A stretch of 64,000 nucleotides of DNA from assembly GCF_015277675.1 (NCBI RefSeq), contig NZ_JADHEC010000008.1:49661-113660 (forward strand), given 5' to 3'. Made by a program: the position numbers and the translations under genes. The notes beneath the pieces are model-generated. The model saw only the letters and a program-made list of their open reading frames with translations, did not search any database and was not told the origin of the DNA. Source of the stretch: Flavobacterium soyangense (lineage in GTDB: Bacteria; Bacteroidota; Bacteroidia; Flavobacteriales; Flavobacteriaceae). Shown here piece after piece: positions 46,793-55,695 of the stretch (the stretch's first letter is position 1; each line of letters begins with the position of its first letter).

Positions 46793-47365
46793 ATGAGTAT
46801 TTTAAGTGATGATATACCGGCGTTGATTTTAATTGATATTCAAAAAGGGTTTGAAGATATTTCCAGTTGGGGAACTGAAAGAAATAATCCTGAAGCTGAA
46901 GAGAACGCAAGGATTCTTTTAAATCTTTGGAGGTCAAAAGACTTTCCAATATTTCACATTCAACATTGTTCTTCGGAGCCAGAATCATTATTAAATGAGT
47001 CTAACCATGGAAATGACTTTAAAGATATAGTTAGTCCATTAGTGGGTGAAACTATTGTTAAAAAAAATGTCAATAGTGCGTTCATTGGTACGAATCTAAG
47101 GAAACTATTGGATACTGAAAATATATCGAAAGTTGTGATTGTGGGGCTAACAACTGATCATTGTGTGTCAACTACAGCCAGAATGGCCGGAAATTATGGA
47201 TATGAAACCTATGTGGTTTCTGATGCTACAGCCACTTTTGATAAAGTTGGAGTTGATGGGCAATTATTTTCAGCTCAATTAATGCACGAGACAGCGCTTG
47301 CAAGCATACACGAAGAATTTGGTCTAGTCGTGAGCACAAAAGAAATTGCTCAACAAATAAATTAA
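46793..47365 (+). CDS. Isochorismatase-like cysteine hydrolase
   Basis: A 190-aa cytoplasmic hydrolase. The catalytic triad is visible: Asp15 in LILIDIQKGF, a lysine at 90 or 91 in TIVKKNVNSAF, and Cys124 in GLTTDHCVSTTARMAG. Family members hydrolyse amides such as nicotinamide or ureidoacrylate, or isochorismate; the substrate here is unknown. It starts a run of three plus-strand genes (DUF1348 46 bases on, then DUF2798) followed by a TauE/SafE remnant. Confidence 0.9.
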   Translation: MSILSDDIPALILIDIQKGFEDISSWGTERNNPEAEENARILLNLWRSKDFPIFHIQHCSSEPESLLNESNHGNDFKDIVSPLVGETIVKKNVNSAFIGTNLRKLLDTENISKVVIVGLTTDHCVSTTARMAGNYGYETYVVSDATATFDKVGVDGQLFSAQLMHETALASIHEEFGLVVSTKEIAQQIN

Positions 47366-47410
47366 AAAACACGAATAATATTTTTTAACTATATAAATAA
47401 ACATAAAAAA

Positions 47411-47824
47411 ATGGAACAAAGACACCCATTGCCTCCTTTCACACTTGAAACGGCAAAACAAAAAATTCAAATGGCAGAGGACGCTTGGAATAGTACAGAC
47501 GCTGAGCGAGTATCAAAGGCCTATACAATTGACAGCGAATGGAGAAACAGAGCAGAATTCGTTAACGGTAGAGAAGAAATTGTAGCTTTCTTGACGAAAA
47601 AGTGGCAAAATGAAAGTAACTACAAACTAGTAAAAGAGTATTGGGCACATGCTGAAAATAGAATTGCCGTGCGTTTTGAATATGAATTCCAAAATACCGA
47701 TGGTAAGTGGTTTAGGGCTTATGGAAATGAAAACTGGGAGTTTGATGAAAATGGCTTGATGAGAAAGCGATATGCCAGCATCAATGATTTAGAAATTGAT
47801 GAAACAGAACGAAAATTTAAGTAA
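47411..47824 (+). CDS. DUF1348 / SnoaL-like (NTF2-fold) protein
   Basis: A 137-aa soluble protein. The motif [20 protein letters not shown] at the start and [18 protein letters not shown] are typical of DUF1348, an NTF2-like cone fold often found next to stress or detoxification genes. No catalytic assignment is possible. The next gene begins 29 bases before its stop in another frame. Confidence 0.88.
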   Translation: MEQRHPLPPFTLETAKQKIQMAEDAWNSTDAERVSKAYTIDSEWRNRAEFVNGREEIVAFLTKKWQNESNYKLVKEYWAHAENRIAVRFEYEFQNTDGKWFRAYGNENWEFDENGLMRKRYASINDLEIDETERKFK

Positions 47825-48044
47825 TCAAAAGAAAAACCCGATACGAATAGTTCGTTTAACAATTAAATTTTTAACTACGGGAATAATAACTTTTATGATT
47901 ACCTCGGTTAATTATGGCTGGCATCAAAGCTTTTTGGGAACCTGGCTGCAGTCATGGTCAATAGCGTTTTTAATGATGTTGTTACTATCACGATGGCTAG
48001 TTCCCTCCGTATTTTCACTTGCAAAACGTATATATAGATTTTAA
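47796..48044 (+). CDS. DUF2798 small membrane protein
   Basis: An 82-aa protein with two transmembrane helices ([16 protein letters not shown] and [20 protein letters not shown]), as in DUF2798. It overlaps the end of the DUF1348 gene by 29 bases; a start inside that gene is normal for coupled genes, but the exact start (ATG at 47796 or the next codon) is uncertain. Function unknown. Confidence 0.75.
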   Translation: MMKQNENLSNQKKNPIRIVRLTIKFLTTGIITFMITSVNYGWHQSFLGTWLQSWSIAFLMMLLLSRWLVPSVFSLAKRIYRF

Positions 48045-48109
48045 ATTTATAACACAATAAGACTAAAATACGTTCGGATTGTTTTTCTTAGATCAATTCC
48101 TTTTAGGTC

Positions 48110-48429
48110 GCAAAGGAAATAAATCAATACATTGGAACGTACAGAAATGTGATTCCGCTATTTTGTAAAGCATCTACGGCAGTTATTTTGGCACTGGATT
48201 AGGGATGGTAATTTTAAGATTGTTTACCCTTAAAAGGATGAATAAGTTAAAGGTTTAAAATTACTAATGGTTTTAGTCAATATCGGCATTGCCGCAATTG
48301 CTTTTATTATATCGGGGATTATAGTTTGGAATTTTGCCTTTGTAATGTTTTTTGGCGTCATAATTAGGAGGTTATTATTGGGCTTCTTTGACTGGAGTGG
48401 TGTCTCAATCCTTGGTTAAATGGCCATAA
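48110..48429 (+). pseudogene. Remnant of a TauE/SafE sulfite-exporter family gene
   Basis: Fragments of the second half of a TauE/SafE membrane protein in several frames: SIYGSYFGTGLGMVIL (from 48169), RMNKLK, then VNIGIAAIAFIISGIIVWNF and VMFFGVII, and after a frame change GGYYWASLTGVVSQSLVKWP ending at 48427-48429. The order matches the family's conserved GxYGGxFGAGLG, then NxxAxxxFxxSGxVxW, then GGYxGAxL blocks. At least two frameshifts and stops are present. Confidence 0.78.
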
Positions 48430-48486
48430 TAATTAGAGGTATTATAAATCTAAATTTTTTAAATAAATAATTTAAAAGAAACAAAA

Positions 48487-49470
48487 ATGAAAAAAATTGC
48501 AGTTAATGGTTTTGGTAGAATCGGCAGATCTTCTTTAAAAGTTATTTTAGAAACTCCCGATTTAGAAGTTGTGGGAATCAACGATTTAATGAGTATAGAA
48601 AATGCCGTTTATTTACTTAAATATGACAGTATTTATGGCAAATTTGATAAAAAAGTCTCTTTCGATGGTGAATACATTGTAATTGATGAAAAACGAATTC
48701 GTTTTACGTCAATAAAAGACCCTTTAGACTTGCCTTGGAAAGAATTGGCTGTCGATGTAGTTATTGAAAGTACCGGTTTTTTTACCAATAAAATTGATGC
48801 TGAAAAACACTTGACTGCAGGTTCTAAATTTGTTGTTATATCCGGCCCGACTAAAGACACACCTACGGTTGTTCATGGTGTAAATACAGAAGACGGTAAA
48901 GTAAGCGTTTTCTCTTGTGCAAGTTGTACCACTAACAATATCAGTCCAATTATTGAAATTCTAGGACGAAGAATTGGGATTAAAAAAGCAATTTTAAATA
49001 CTACTCACGCATACACCGCTTCGCAAACATTAGTGGATGCACCTTCAAAAAAAGAACCTAGAATGGGGAGAACAGCTGGTAATAATTTAGCTCCTGCCGC
49101 TACTGGCGCCGCTATTGCCACCACTAAAGCTTTGCCACAATATTTAGGTAAATTTGATGGAGTTGCAGTTAGAGTTCCTGTAGCAGTTGGTTCCATTTCT
49201 GATATTACTTTTGTTACTGAAAGACCAACAAGCGTTGAAGAAATTAATGCTATTTTAATTGAGGAAGCTCAAACTCCTAGATACAACAAAGTAGTTGCGG
49301 TAACGGATGAACCATTGGTGTCAACCGATATTATTAAAAGCCCTTTTGCCTCTACAGTTGACCTTGAAATGACTAGAGTTGTTGATGGCGATTTGGTTAA
49401 AGTAATGGCTTGGTATGACAATGAATGGGGATTTACTAATCAAATGATAAGACAGATACAAGAGTTGTAA
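48487..49470 (+). CDS. gap: Type I glyceraldehyde-3-phosphate dehydrogenase
   Basis: Glycolytic NAD-dependent enzyme of 327 aa, slightly shorter than the usual 330-335. Rossmann start KIAVNGFGRIGRSS; catalytic Cys147 in CASCTTNN; His174 in NTTHAYTAS; phosphate-site residues in APAATGAA; C-terminal WYDNEWGFTNQM. Located among decayed accessory genes and not beside other glycolytic genes, so it may be a second copy; that cannot be checked in the window. A methyltransferase gene follows after 24 bases. Confidence 0.95.
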   Translation: MKKIAVNGFGRIGRSSLKVILETPDLEVVGINDLMSIENAVYLLKYDSIYGKFDKKVSFDGEYIVIDEKRIRFTSIKDPLDLPWKELAVDVVIESTGFFTNKIDAEKHLTAGSKFVVISGPTKDTPTVVHGVNTEDGKVSVFSCASCTTNNISPIIEILGRRIGIKKAILNTTHAYTASQTLVDAPSKKEPRMGRTAGNNLAPAATGAAIATTKALPQYLGKFDGVAVRVPVAVGSISDITFVTERPTSVEEINAILIEEAQTPRYNKVVAVTDEPLVSTDIIKSPFASTVDLEMTRVVDGDLVKVMAWYDNEWGFTNQMIRQIQEL

Positions 49471-49494
49471 AAAAAAAAAGATTTAGATACTACA

Positions 49495-50247
49495 ATGAGC
49501 ACATTTAAAGACAATTTTTCAAAACAGGCAGAAGTTTATGTAAAATATAGACCTACTTACCCAACAGAGTTGTTTGAATTTTTGAAGAGTATAACGGCTG
49601 AACATAAATTGGCATGGGACTGCGGAACAGGCAATGGACAATCTGCAGTTCAATTGGCGCAATTTTTCGATAAAATTTATGCTACTGACCCAAGCCAAGA
49701 ACAGATTAAAAATGCTATTCCTGATGTTAGAATAGAATACAAAGTTGAAAATGCGGAAACCCCCAGTTCATTAAATGACAAGTCGGTTGATTTAATTACA
49801 GTTGCACAAGCAGTTCACTGGTTTGACTTTAGTGCATTTAATAATCAAGTAAAAAGAGTTTTAAAACCTAATGGAGTGATTGCAGTTTGGGCATATGGAG
49901 TTCCTTCTATAAACGAAAAATTAGACATTATTGTTAAAGATTTTCACGACAATGTCATTGGTGAATTTTGGCTTCCAGAAAATAAATTGATAGACATAGA
50001 ATATTCAACAATACCATTTCCGTTTAAAGAAATTGAAACTCCGGAATTCTTTATTACGAAGCGGGTAACTCTTTCGGAAGCTTTGGGTCATTTTAGAAGT
50101 TGGTCAGCAACTCAAAAGTATATTGACAAGTATGACGAGAATCCTATAAACAGTTTGTCACAAAAACTTCAAGAGTATTGGGTAGAAGTTGAAACACAAA
50201 AAGAAATGGTATGGAAGCTAATTTTGAAGGTTGGAAAAATTGTATAA
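49495..50247 (+). CDS. Class I SAM-dependent methyltransferase
   Basis: A 250-aa Methyltransf_11-type enzyme. SAM-binding motif I is WDCGTGNGQSAVQLA (about 40-54), motif II region YATDPSQEQI, and VDLITVAQAVHWFDF the motif-IV/post-IV segment. This group is close to trans-aconitate/UbiE-like methyltransferases; substrate unknown. It is 24 bases after the GAPDH gene, with a possible weak hairpin (50392-50419) downstream. Confidence 0.88.
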   Translation: MSTFKDNFSKQAEVYVKYRPTYPTELFEFLKSITAEHKLAWDCGTGNGQSAVQLAQFFDKIYATDPSQEQIKNAIPDVRIEYKVENAETPSSLNDKSVDLITVAQAVHWFDFSAFNNQVKRVLKPNGVIAVWAYGVPSINEKLDIIVKDFHDNVIGEFWLPENKLIDIEYSTIPFPFKEIETPEFFITKRVTLSEALGHFRSWSATQKYIDKYDENPINSLSQKLQEYWVEVETQKEMVWKLILKVGKIV

Positions 50248-50512
50248 TACTGAAAACCATTTTTAGATTAATTTGCTTGACCGGTAAACTTTATGCTTAG
50301 TGGCACTTTTAAACTTTTGCTATAATCTGAAATTCTCTACTTCTATAGTCAGTTGAACATTAAGGTCAAGAATGTTGTTAATCCACATTTTTTGTTGTTA
50401 AGCAACTGAAAAACAACAACTTTTTTGTAAACTTAGTGTTAAAAATATAATCAATCTACAAAATCGAAAAAAAATAGGAATTTTAAGACACTAAAAGCTA
50501 AATTAGTTTAAA

Positions 50513-50977
50513 ATGAAAAAAGAGAGTTATTTAAAACAAATACGTTATGAGTCTTGGGCTAATAATATGGTTATTGATGCTTTTTCAAAAGCCACCTTTC
50601 CTTTGGAACGAACACATCAGATTATTTCCCATAATCTTAATGCATTTTCGATATGGCTAAAACGTATTAAAGACGAAGAAGTTACCCTTAAATTATGGGA
50701 TTTGCATACTGTTGATGAATTGAGTCTACTAAATTTAAATCTTTATTCAGATTGGAGTGCTTATATATGTACTCTTGATGATACTGATTTTGAAAGAAAG
50801 ATACATTTCACTTTTATGGGAAAGAAGGCATCAATTAGCATTGAGGATTTGATCATTCACCTTGTAAATCACTCTTCCTATCATAGAGGGCAAGTAATAC
50901 TGCAATTAAAAGGTAAATTGCCAGCATTGCCACTTTCGACTTATATAGCTTTTGCAACAAATATTGAAACCGATTAA
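50513..50977 (+). CDS. DinB-like putative metalloenzyme
   Basis: A 154-aa four-helix-bundle protein. The three expected metal-binding histidines fit His40 (IISHNLNAF), His120 and His124 (VNHSSYHRGQ). DinB-family proteins often use bacillithiol or related thiols as cosubstrate, and a bacillithiol-pathway gene (bshB1) lies 280 bases downstream, which is suggestive. Substrate unknown. Confidence 0.87.
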   Translation: MKKESYLKQIRYESWANNMVIDAFSKATFPLERTHQIISHNLNAFSIWLKRIKDEEVTLKLWDLHTVDELSLLNLNLYSDWSAYICTLDDTDFERKIHFTFMGKKASISIEDLIIHLVNHSSYHRGQVILQLKGKLPALPLSTYIAFATNIETD

Positions 50978-50989
50978 AAAATTGGAATT

Positions 50990-51180
50990 ATGAATTATGC
51001 TAAATTTGCGTTTACAGATTCGATAAAATTTTTTAAGAAAAGCTTGGAAGTAGAGCAGGTTATGAACGAATGGAACAGACGTCAGGAGTAGACTGATTGA
51101 CCGGTAGTGAAATAGAATTCATTGAAGTGAAAGTCAGTTTTTATTTAGCCACCTACGGATAAAATGAGTTTCCTTATATA
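50990..51180 (+). pseudogene. Remnant of a pyridoxamine-5'-phosphate-oxidase-like (PPOX) flavoprotein gene
   Basis: Begins MNYAKFAFTDSIK at ATG 50990, then a frameshift, then GSRAGYERMEQTSGVD, an in-frame TGA, LTGSEIEFIEVKVSFYLATYG, an in-frame TAA, and NEFPYIE. This is the conserved N-terminus of PPOX-type proteins, with one frameshift and two nonsense codons, each one base from a sense codon. The rest of the gene is missing. It lies 12 bases after the DinB gene. Confidence 0.82.
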
Positions 51181-51259
51181 GAGCTAGGAATCAATTAGAC
51201 CTTTGGTTTTGGAAAAGATATTGCGACTACATTATTTAAAAATTATAAATAATATTTTT

Positions 51260-51967
51260 ATGAACGTTGATGTTTTGGCTTTTGGTGCCCACCCGGATGA
51301 TGTTGAATGTGCGGCTGCAGGCGTAATTTTGAATATAACTTTGCAAGGCGGAAAAGTTGTTTTTGTTGATTTAACCCAGGGTGAGTTAGGTAGTTTTGGA
51401 TCAGTGGAATCTAGGATGAAAGAAGCCGATAATGCTTCAGAAATATTAAAGCTTTTTGGTCGAGAACAATTATATCTTGAAGATGGAAACATCAAAAACA
51501 ATCACGGTAATAGATTAAAGGTAATTGAACTTATCAGAAAATATAAGCCCAGAATAATTTTGGCCAATGCCATTAATGACCGCCACCCAGATCATAAAAA
51601 AGCTTCAGAACTTGTGTCTGAGGCTGCTTTTTTATCAGGCTTAAAGAAAATTGTGACTTTTGATGAGGATATTCAACAAGAAAAATGGCGTCCAGAAGCG
51701 GTGTATCATTATATTCAAGACTATTTTATCCAACCAGATGTTGTAGTAGATATTACTGATGTTTTTGAAAAAAAGATGAGTGCTATTAAGGCCTATGAAT
51801 CACAGTTTGTTTCTGCAAATGATTCTTCTGCAAGTGGGATATTAGCACTGTTAAGTCAAATAGAGAGTACGAATAAAATTTTTGGAAGAGCGATTAATGT
51901 TCATTATGCTGAGGGATTTACCGTTGAACGTTATGTTGGGGCTAAAAATTTGTTGGACTTATTATAA
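51260..51967 (+). CDS. bshB1: Bacillithiol biosynthesis deacetylase BshB1
   Basis: Zinc-dependent deacetylase (LmbE/PIG-L family, 235 aa) that converts GlcNAc-malate to GlcN-malate in bacillithiol synthesis. The motif AFGAHPDDVE (His11, Asp13, Asp14) and NDRHPDHKKASELV give the zinc ligands and catalytic residues; VYHYIQDYFIQPDVVVDI and YAEGFTVERY are BshB1 markers. I chose the ATG at 51260; a TTG at 51203 in frame would add residues lying in decayed PPOX-gene sequence. bshA and bshC are not in the window. Confidence 0.9.
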   Translation: MNVDVLAFGAHPDDVECAAAGVILNITLQGGKVVFVDLTQGELGSFGSVESRMKEADNASEILKLFGREQLYLEDGNIKNNHGNRLKVIELIRKYKPRIILANAINDRHPDHKKASELVSEAAFLSGLKKIVTFDEDIQQEKWRPEAVYHYIQDYFIQPDVVVDITDVFEKKMSAIKAYESQFVSANDSSASGILALLSQIESTNKIFGRAINVHYAEGFTVERYVGAKNLLDLL

Positions 51968-52064
51968 CAGTTTACAGAAGCTCTTAAAAGGCTGAAGAAG
52001 TTGAATTAATGTTTAATTTTTTTTTAAATAATTTAAAAATAACAAAGAGTATGCTGAACTAGTT

Positions 52065-52088
52065 GTGGTCGGAAGAAATTCCGGCCAC
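52065..52088. terminator. GC-rich hairpin downstream of bshB1
   Basis: Stem gtggtcgga / tccggccac (one G-U pair) with a short loop and T's beyond. It lies about 100 bases past the bshB1 stop and directly at the end of a minus-strand gene remnant. Confidence 0.55.
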
Positions 52089-52286
52089 TTATGTTTTAAA
52101 TACATTTAAGGGATCTCCACCCGAAAACACAATCATAATGCCTGTAATAAGCTCTCTTAGTTCCAAAACAAATCTTCTTTTGGCGGTTTTATAACCAAGA
52201 TTATTGGCTTTTTTATAGATCAGTCCAAGCATCCCATTAACTTTTGTGTACCCAGTTGAAGAAGTTTTACACTCGAATAAAGTGAA
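52089..52286 (-). pseudogene. Unidentified minus-strand gene fragment
   Basis: A minus-strand frame open from a stop near 52286 to TAA at 52089-52091, without a good start, encoding a protein-like C-terminus: YTKVNGMLGLIYKKANNLGY, then KRRFVLELRELITGIM, ending FSGGDPLNVFKT. Looks like the tail of a real gene cut at its 5' end by the IS3 remnant region. Family not recognised. Confidence 0.45.
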
Positions 52287-52327
52287 CTAACAAAGCATCC
52301 CTCAAATTTTGTTGTTATTGTAACATG

Positions 52328-52360
52328 TTTTGCAACTTTATAAAATATTTTGCAACTTTA
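52328..52360. repeat. Short tandem direct repeat
   Basis: The 13-mer ttttgcaacttta occurs at 52328-52340 and again at 52348-52360, twenty bases apart, just upstream of the IS3 fragment. Confidence 0.6.
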
Positions 52361-52372
52361 GTAATATAATAT

Positions 52373-52698
52373 TACATTTGGATCAAGGTTGGCAATATCA
52401 AATGAAAAGATATCAAAATCAGCTCAAAGAAAAAGGTATCATACAAAGTATGTCTAGAAAAGGTAACTGTCTTGATAATGCAATTATTGAAAATTTCTTC
52501 GGTATATTAAAATCAGAATTGTTTTATCTGAAAAAATACACATCAATAGACCAATTAAAAAATGAAATAGATGAATATATAAAATATTATAACAATGACA
52601 GAAATAAGTCTAATTTAAACAAAATGAGCCCGATACAATATCGAGCTCATTATTATCAAAATTAATTATAAATTTGTCCAAACTTTTGGGTGCAGTCT
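52373..52698 (+). mobile_element. IS3-family transposase fragment (OrfB C-terminus) with IS end
   Basis: The last 97 codons or so of an IS3-type DDE transposase: [36 protein letters not shown] (final catalytic Glu), and KMSPIQYRAHYYQN before TAA at 52663-52665. The upstream two thirds, including the first two Asp residues, are missing. The following tgtccaaacttttgggtgca (about 52676-52695) looks like a terminal inverted repeat. The element is dead. Confidence 0.85.
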
Positions 52699-52739
52699 AT
52701 TAAGACACCTTATTATCGATTAATAAACAATACTTCCTT

Positions 52740-53576
52740 CTATGTCATAAATTTTATTAATCCTCTATATTCAGAGGGAGAAACTCCTTCTTTATTTTTA
52801 AAAAATCGACTAAAAGTTTGAATTTCATCAAACCCTAAATCATAAGCAATTTCTTTGACAGATCTTTCTGAATATTGTATTTGCCTTTTAGCATGAAGAA
52901 TTAACCTTTCATGAATAACTTGAAGAGGTGTTTTGTTTGAAATTATTGAAAATAGATTTGAAAGAGTTTTAGGCGATTTATTAAGTTTTGAAGCATAAAA
53001 TGCAACATCATGATGTTCGATAAAATGAGACTCTACTAAATAATAGAATTCCCTAACTACATCCGACTGATATTTTTCGATTTTTTCAAAATTTGTAAAT
53101 TTTTTAAAACATCTGGTACATTCAACTAGAATCCTTATTAACATCGTTTGCAACATATCAATTTGTAGATTATCATTAGTAGCCATATCCAAGCGAAGCA
53201 TTTTCCAAAGCATATCGAATTTCTCGAAATTCTCATCAACGACAATAAATTTAGGAATCGTAGAAGATCCAAAAAACAAAATTCCCTTACAACTTACAGC
53301 ATCATCATAACCCACAACACAAAAAAACGACCTGTTGAATCTGATTAATCTAGCACTAACAATAGATAAAGAATCAATTTTATGTACCTGCGTTAAAAAA
53401 ATAAATTCATTTTTTACCAGATGATGCAACACACCGTCAACTTTAATTGTCATTTCATCTCCTGTATTCCATAAGACTGTTAAACAACCTTCAATATTAT
53501 TAAAAAGTAAATCTTGATTTTCTTCGGTGAGTTCAATTACCCTTAAAAACTCGCCTGTTTCCTTAGAGTATATCAT
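52740..53576 (-). CDS. AraC-family transcriptional regulator
   Basis: A 278-aa regulator with an N-terminal cupin-like sensor domain (EFIFLTQVHKID region) and a C-terminal double HTH: FYASKLNKSPKTLSNLFSII and VKEIAYDLGFDEIQTFSRFF, ending KNKEGVSPSEYR. It lies 443 bases from the alpha/beta hydrolase gene, whose promoter belongs to the three-member shared set, making it a candidate for the common regulator. The downstream neighbour is an IS3 remnant. A plus-strand TATATTTG box and an A-rich tract (about 53743-53790) fill the upstream gap. Confidence 0.9.
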   Translation of the reverse strand: MIYSKETGEFLRVIELTEENQDLLFNNIEGCLTVLWNTGDEMTIKVDGVLHHLVKNEFIFLTQVHKIDSLSIVSARLIRFNRSFFCVVGYDDAVSCKGILFFGSSTIPKFIVVDENFEKFDMLWKMLRLDMATNDNLQIDMLQTMLIRILVECTRCFKKFTNFEKIEKYQSDVVREFYYLVESHFIEHHDVAFYASKLNKSPKTLSNLFSIISNKTPLQVIHERLILHAKRQIQYSERSVKEIAYDLGFDEIQTFSRFFKNKEGVSPSEYRGLIKFMT

Positions 53577-53821
53577 AAAAATTAATTTTAATTAATTTTT
53601 AAATATAATAATTATTCCTAAAACACCTAATTTTTATAGTTCTTACTGAGGGGCTTAACTAATTTAAAATAATTATATTTGCAATACTAAAAAATTAATA
53701 ATCAATCATTTAACCCAAAATTAATTGATTTTTTGCAAACAAAAAAAAATAACTATTTAAAAAAAAAAATAAAAAAATTAAAAAAATTCTTAAGATTTAA
53801 GATTGCATTACTGATGAAAAA

Positions 53822-54019
53822 TCACTCCACTTCCACAACAATCTCAACCAATTGTTTAGAAATTCGATCATATAAAGGGTCATAAGCAAAATTATCAAAT
53901 TTTTTTCTTTTATAATCAGGCTTTTTATAGGCAATTACATTGCCTTCTTTTATTTCAAAATAATTACCACCTACATAATCAATTCTGTGAGGGGCATCCA
54001 TATACGATAAAACATCAGT
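53822..54019 (-). pseudogene. C-terminal fragment of a different gene, in frame after the hydrolase stop
   Basis: Directly after the hydrolase stop (TAA, 54020-54022) the same minus-strand frame stays open for 65 codons to TGA at 53822-53824: TDVLSYMDAPHRIDYVGGNY, FEIKEGNVIAYKKP, then DPLYDRISKQLVEIVVEVE. The sequence is coding-like but is not an alpha/beta hydrolase C-terminus; it resembles the end of a small NTF2/SnoaL-like protein, with low certainty. It probably marks a deletion junction joining two genes. Confidence 0.55.
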
Positions 54020-54793
54020 TTAATAATGACTCATTTTTAAAAAATTTTGGTAATCATAAAATAAAGCCAAATTAATATCACCAATATTATAAAGCCATAA
54101 ATGCCTTAAATCAAGCCCAAAATTGTCCGTAGTACTACTATTTGATTTAAAACCTTCATAATAACATTGCAAATTCGAACCATCAACACATAACGAATTA
54201 TCAAGTACTTTAACTTTATTTTGAATTACCTTGTTTTTCCAGAATGAGTATAAAAGATTCCTACAGGCTTCTGAAACATCTTTATGAGAACAATCACTTT
54301 GTATTATTAACGATTTAATTTTTTCTGGATATAGATTTTCCATATATAATCCTAAAGGAATGCCCGAATCCATTAAATACAAACTGTAATTTCTTATATT
54401 AAGATCACTTAAAAGATTACTAAAAATTTTGGCGTAGTTTTCTAAAGTATATTCAAAATCAGTAAAGGATGGCTTTTCACTATCTCCAAAGCCCGGATAG
54501 TCAGGTGCAATTATATGATATTCATTTGACAATCTATTTATCAAATCATTATAAAAATAGGACGAAGTTGAAAAACCGTGCAACAAAACTAAAGATGGCT
54601 TCGTTTTTTGTCCAGCTTCTTTATAGAAAATATCTACACCTTCAACATTTTTAATTTGATAATCAATAGGATTTTTAAACTTAAAAAAAGTTGACTTAAG
54701 TTTCCCATCCTTAAATTTACCTTGAATTGAATTAAAAAATCCCCTAACTTTAGGCGTCCCCTCATATCCCCTTAAAACTTTTAAATGTGCCAT
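54020..54793 (-). CDS. Alpha/beta hydrolase (haloalkane dehalogenase/epoxide hydrolase-like), C-terminally truncated
   Basis: A 257-aa product with the oxyanion motif LVLLHGFSTSSYFY (about 68-81), APDYPGFGDSEKP, and the nucleophile elbow LYLMDSGIPLG, where Asp replaces the usual Ser as in epoxide hydrolases and dehalogenases. The cap region ends at LALFYDYQNFLKMSHY, where intact relatives continue for some 50 residues with the catalytic acid and histidine. These are absent, so the protein is probably inactive. Its promoter is copy 2 of the shared promoter. A more decayed relative lies at 46207-46457. Confidence 0.75.
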   Translation of the reverse strand: MAHLKVLRGYEGTPKVRGFFNSIQGKFKDGKLKSTFFKFKNPIDYQIKNVEGVDIFYKEAGQKTKPSLVLLHGFSTSSYFYNDLINRLSNEYHIIAPDYPGFGDSEKPSFTDFEYTLENYAKIFSNLLSDLNIRNYSLYLMDSGIPLGLYMENLYPEKIKSLIIQSDCSHKDVSEACRNLLYSFWKNKVIQNKVKVLDNSLCVDGSNLQCYYEGFKSNSSTTDNFGLDLRHLWLYNIGDINLALFYDYQNFLKMSHY

Positions 54794-54832
54794 AATTAAT
54801 AATTTTTATTGTCCAACTGTTTTTATAAAAAA

Positions 54833-54895
54833 TTGTCTCTAACGACTTTACAAAGATGAATTAGGAAAAAGAAATTATAATAGACACATTTTCCC
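54833..54895 (-). promoter_or_regulatory. Shared promoter/operator, copy 2 (alpha/beta hydrolase gene)
   Basis: Read on the minus strand from 54895: GGGAAAA (offset 0), TGTCTAT (9), CTTTGTA (40), GTC (49), GACAA (58), the same blocks and spacing as at 45533 and 59223. The first G is 102 bases from the ATG at 54793. Confidence 0.72.
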
Positions 54896-54940
54896 GAATA
54901 TTTATCATTTATTCCGCAACCACTTTCGCATAATTAATTC

Positions 54941-55140
54941 TACACCTATGTTTGCTAATCATTTAGAAAAAAACAACATTAGAAATTACTCAAGATAAAA
55001 TCATTTTAGAAGCTAAAACACTGTTAATTTTACCTGATGACACCATAAAAGAGATGACCTTTAATTTAGAATTTAAAAAGATACCATCTTTTTCACATTT
55101 TTTTTTAAAACAAACAAGGTGTTTACCAAAACAGTTTTAG
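54941..55140 (+). pseudogene. Remnant of an AraC-family regulator gene
   Basis: Opens with TPMFANHL, then after a frame change TTLEITQDKIILEAKTLLIL and DTIKEMTFNLEF..FSHFFLKQT..LPKQF to TAG at 55138-55140. This is the second HTH and C-terminus of an AraC regulator (compare EIAFNLGF-x-FSRFF-x-GxSPxQFR), with an internal deletion, a frameshift and replaced consensus residues. Confidence 0.72.
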
Positions 55141-55695
55141 AAAAGACAACAAAATTTAAATAAAAATTCAATGGCAACAACAAATTAATACAATACGTTA
55201 ATCAATCTATGTTTTAAAAAAAGTAAATAAATACCATACTTAAATAAAACATTCAAAAGACCTGACTAAATTCACAGTTAGAAAAAATTGATATTGTGGT
55301 ATATTCTCCAACTACATCCAGAATAAATAACATGAAAATATTTGTTTTTTATATCTTAAACTCTAATTAAATTTCCATAAAAAACAATCTAGAAATAAAA
55401 TTTAAATAAGTAAGATTAGCCAACCGATGCTTTGTTACTAATTTTAAAAAATATTTCTTTTTGGGAAAAATTGATAACTATTTAGGTAAAAATGAGGGGG
55501 AATTTATAACCTAATTACATACAAATTTGCATAACAATAATTGGTTTATATTTAATCGTAATGTAACCAGCATAAAAATAAAAAAAGACAAAAAACTGTT
55601 TACCAGACTATTAAATATTTTTGATAATTTAAGTTGGTCAGCAGAAATATATATTTTTTAGTTATTTAATTTATTAAACTCTAACACAACATCTT
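55141..55695. other. Gene-free AT-rich stretch
   Basis: About 555 bases with no coding-like frame on either strand. It should contain the promoter of the FAD oxidoreductase at 55696; an ACAAATTTGCATAAC segment at about 55521-55535 is the best -7-like match. Confidence 0.5.

Noticed and set aside
51203..51259. TTG start for bshB1
   Set aside because: The added residues lie in decayed PPOX-gene sequence; BshB1 proteins start at the residues encoded from 51260.
53743..53790. Long A-rich tract as a functional element
   Set aside because: Low-complexity sequence typical of AT-rich gaps here; no structure or repeat beyond the base run.
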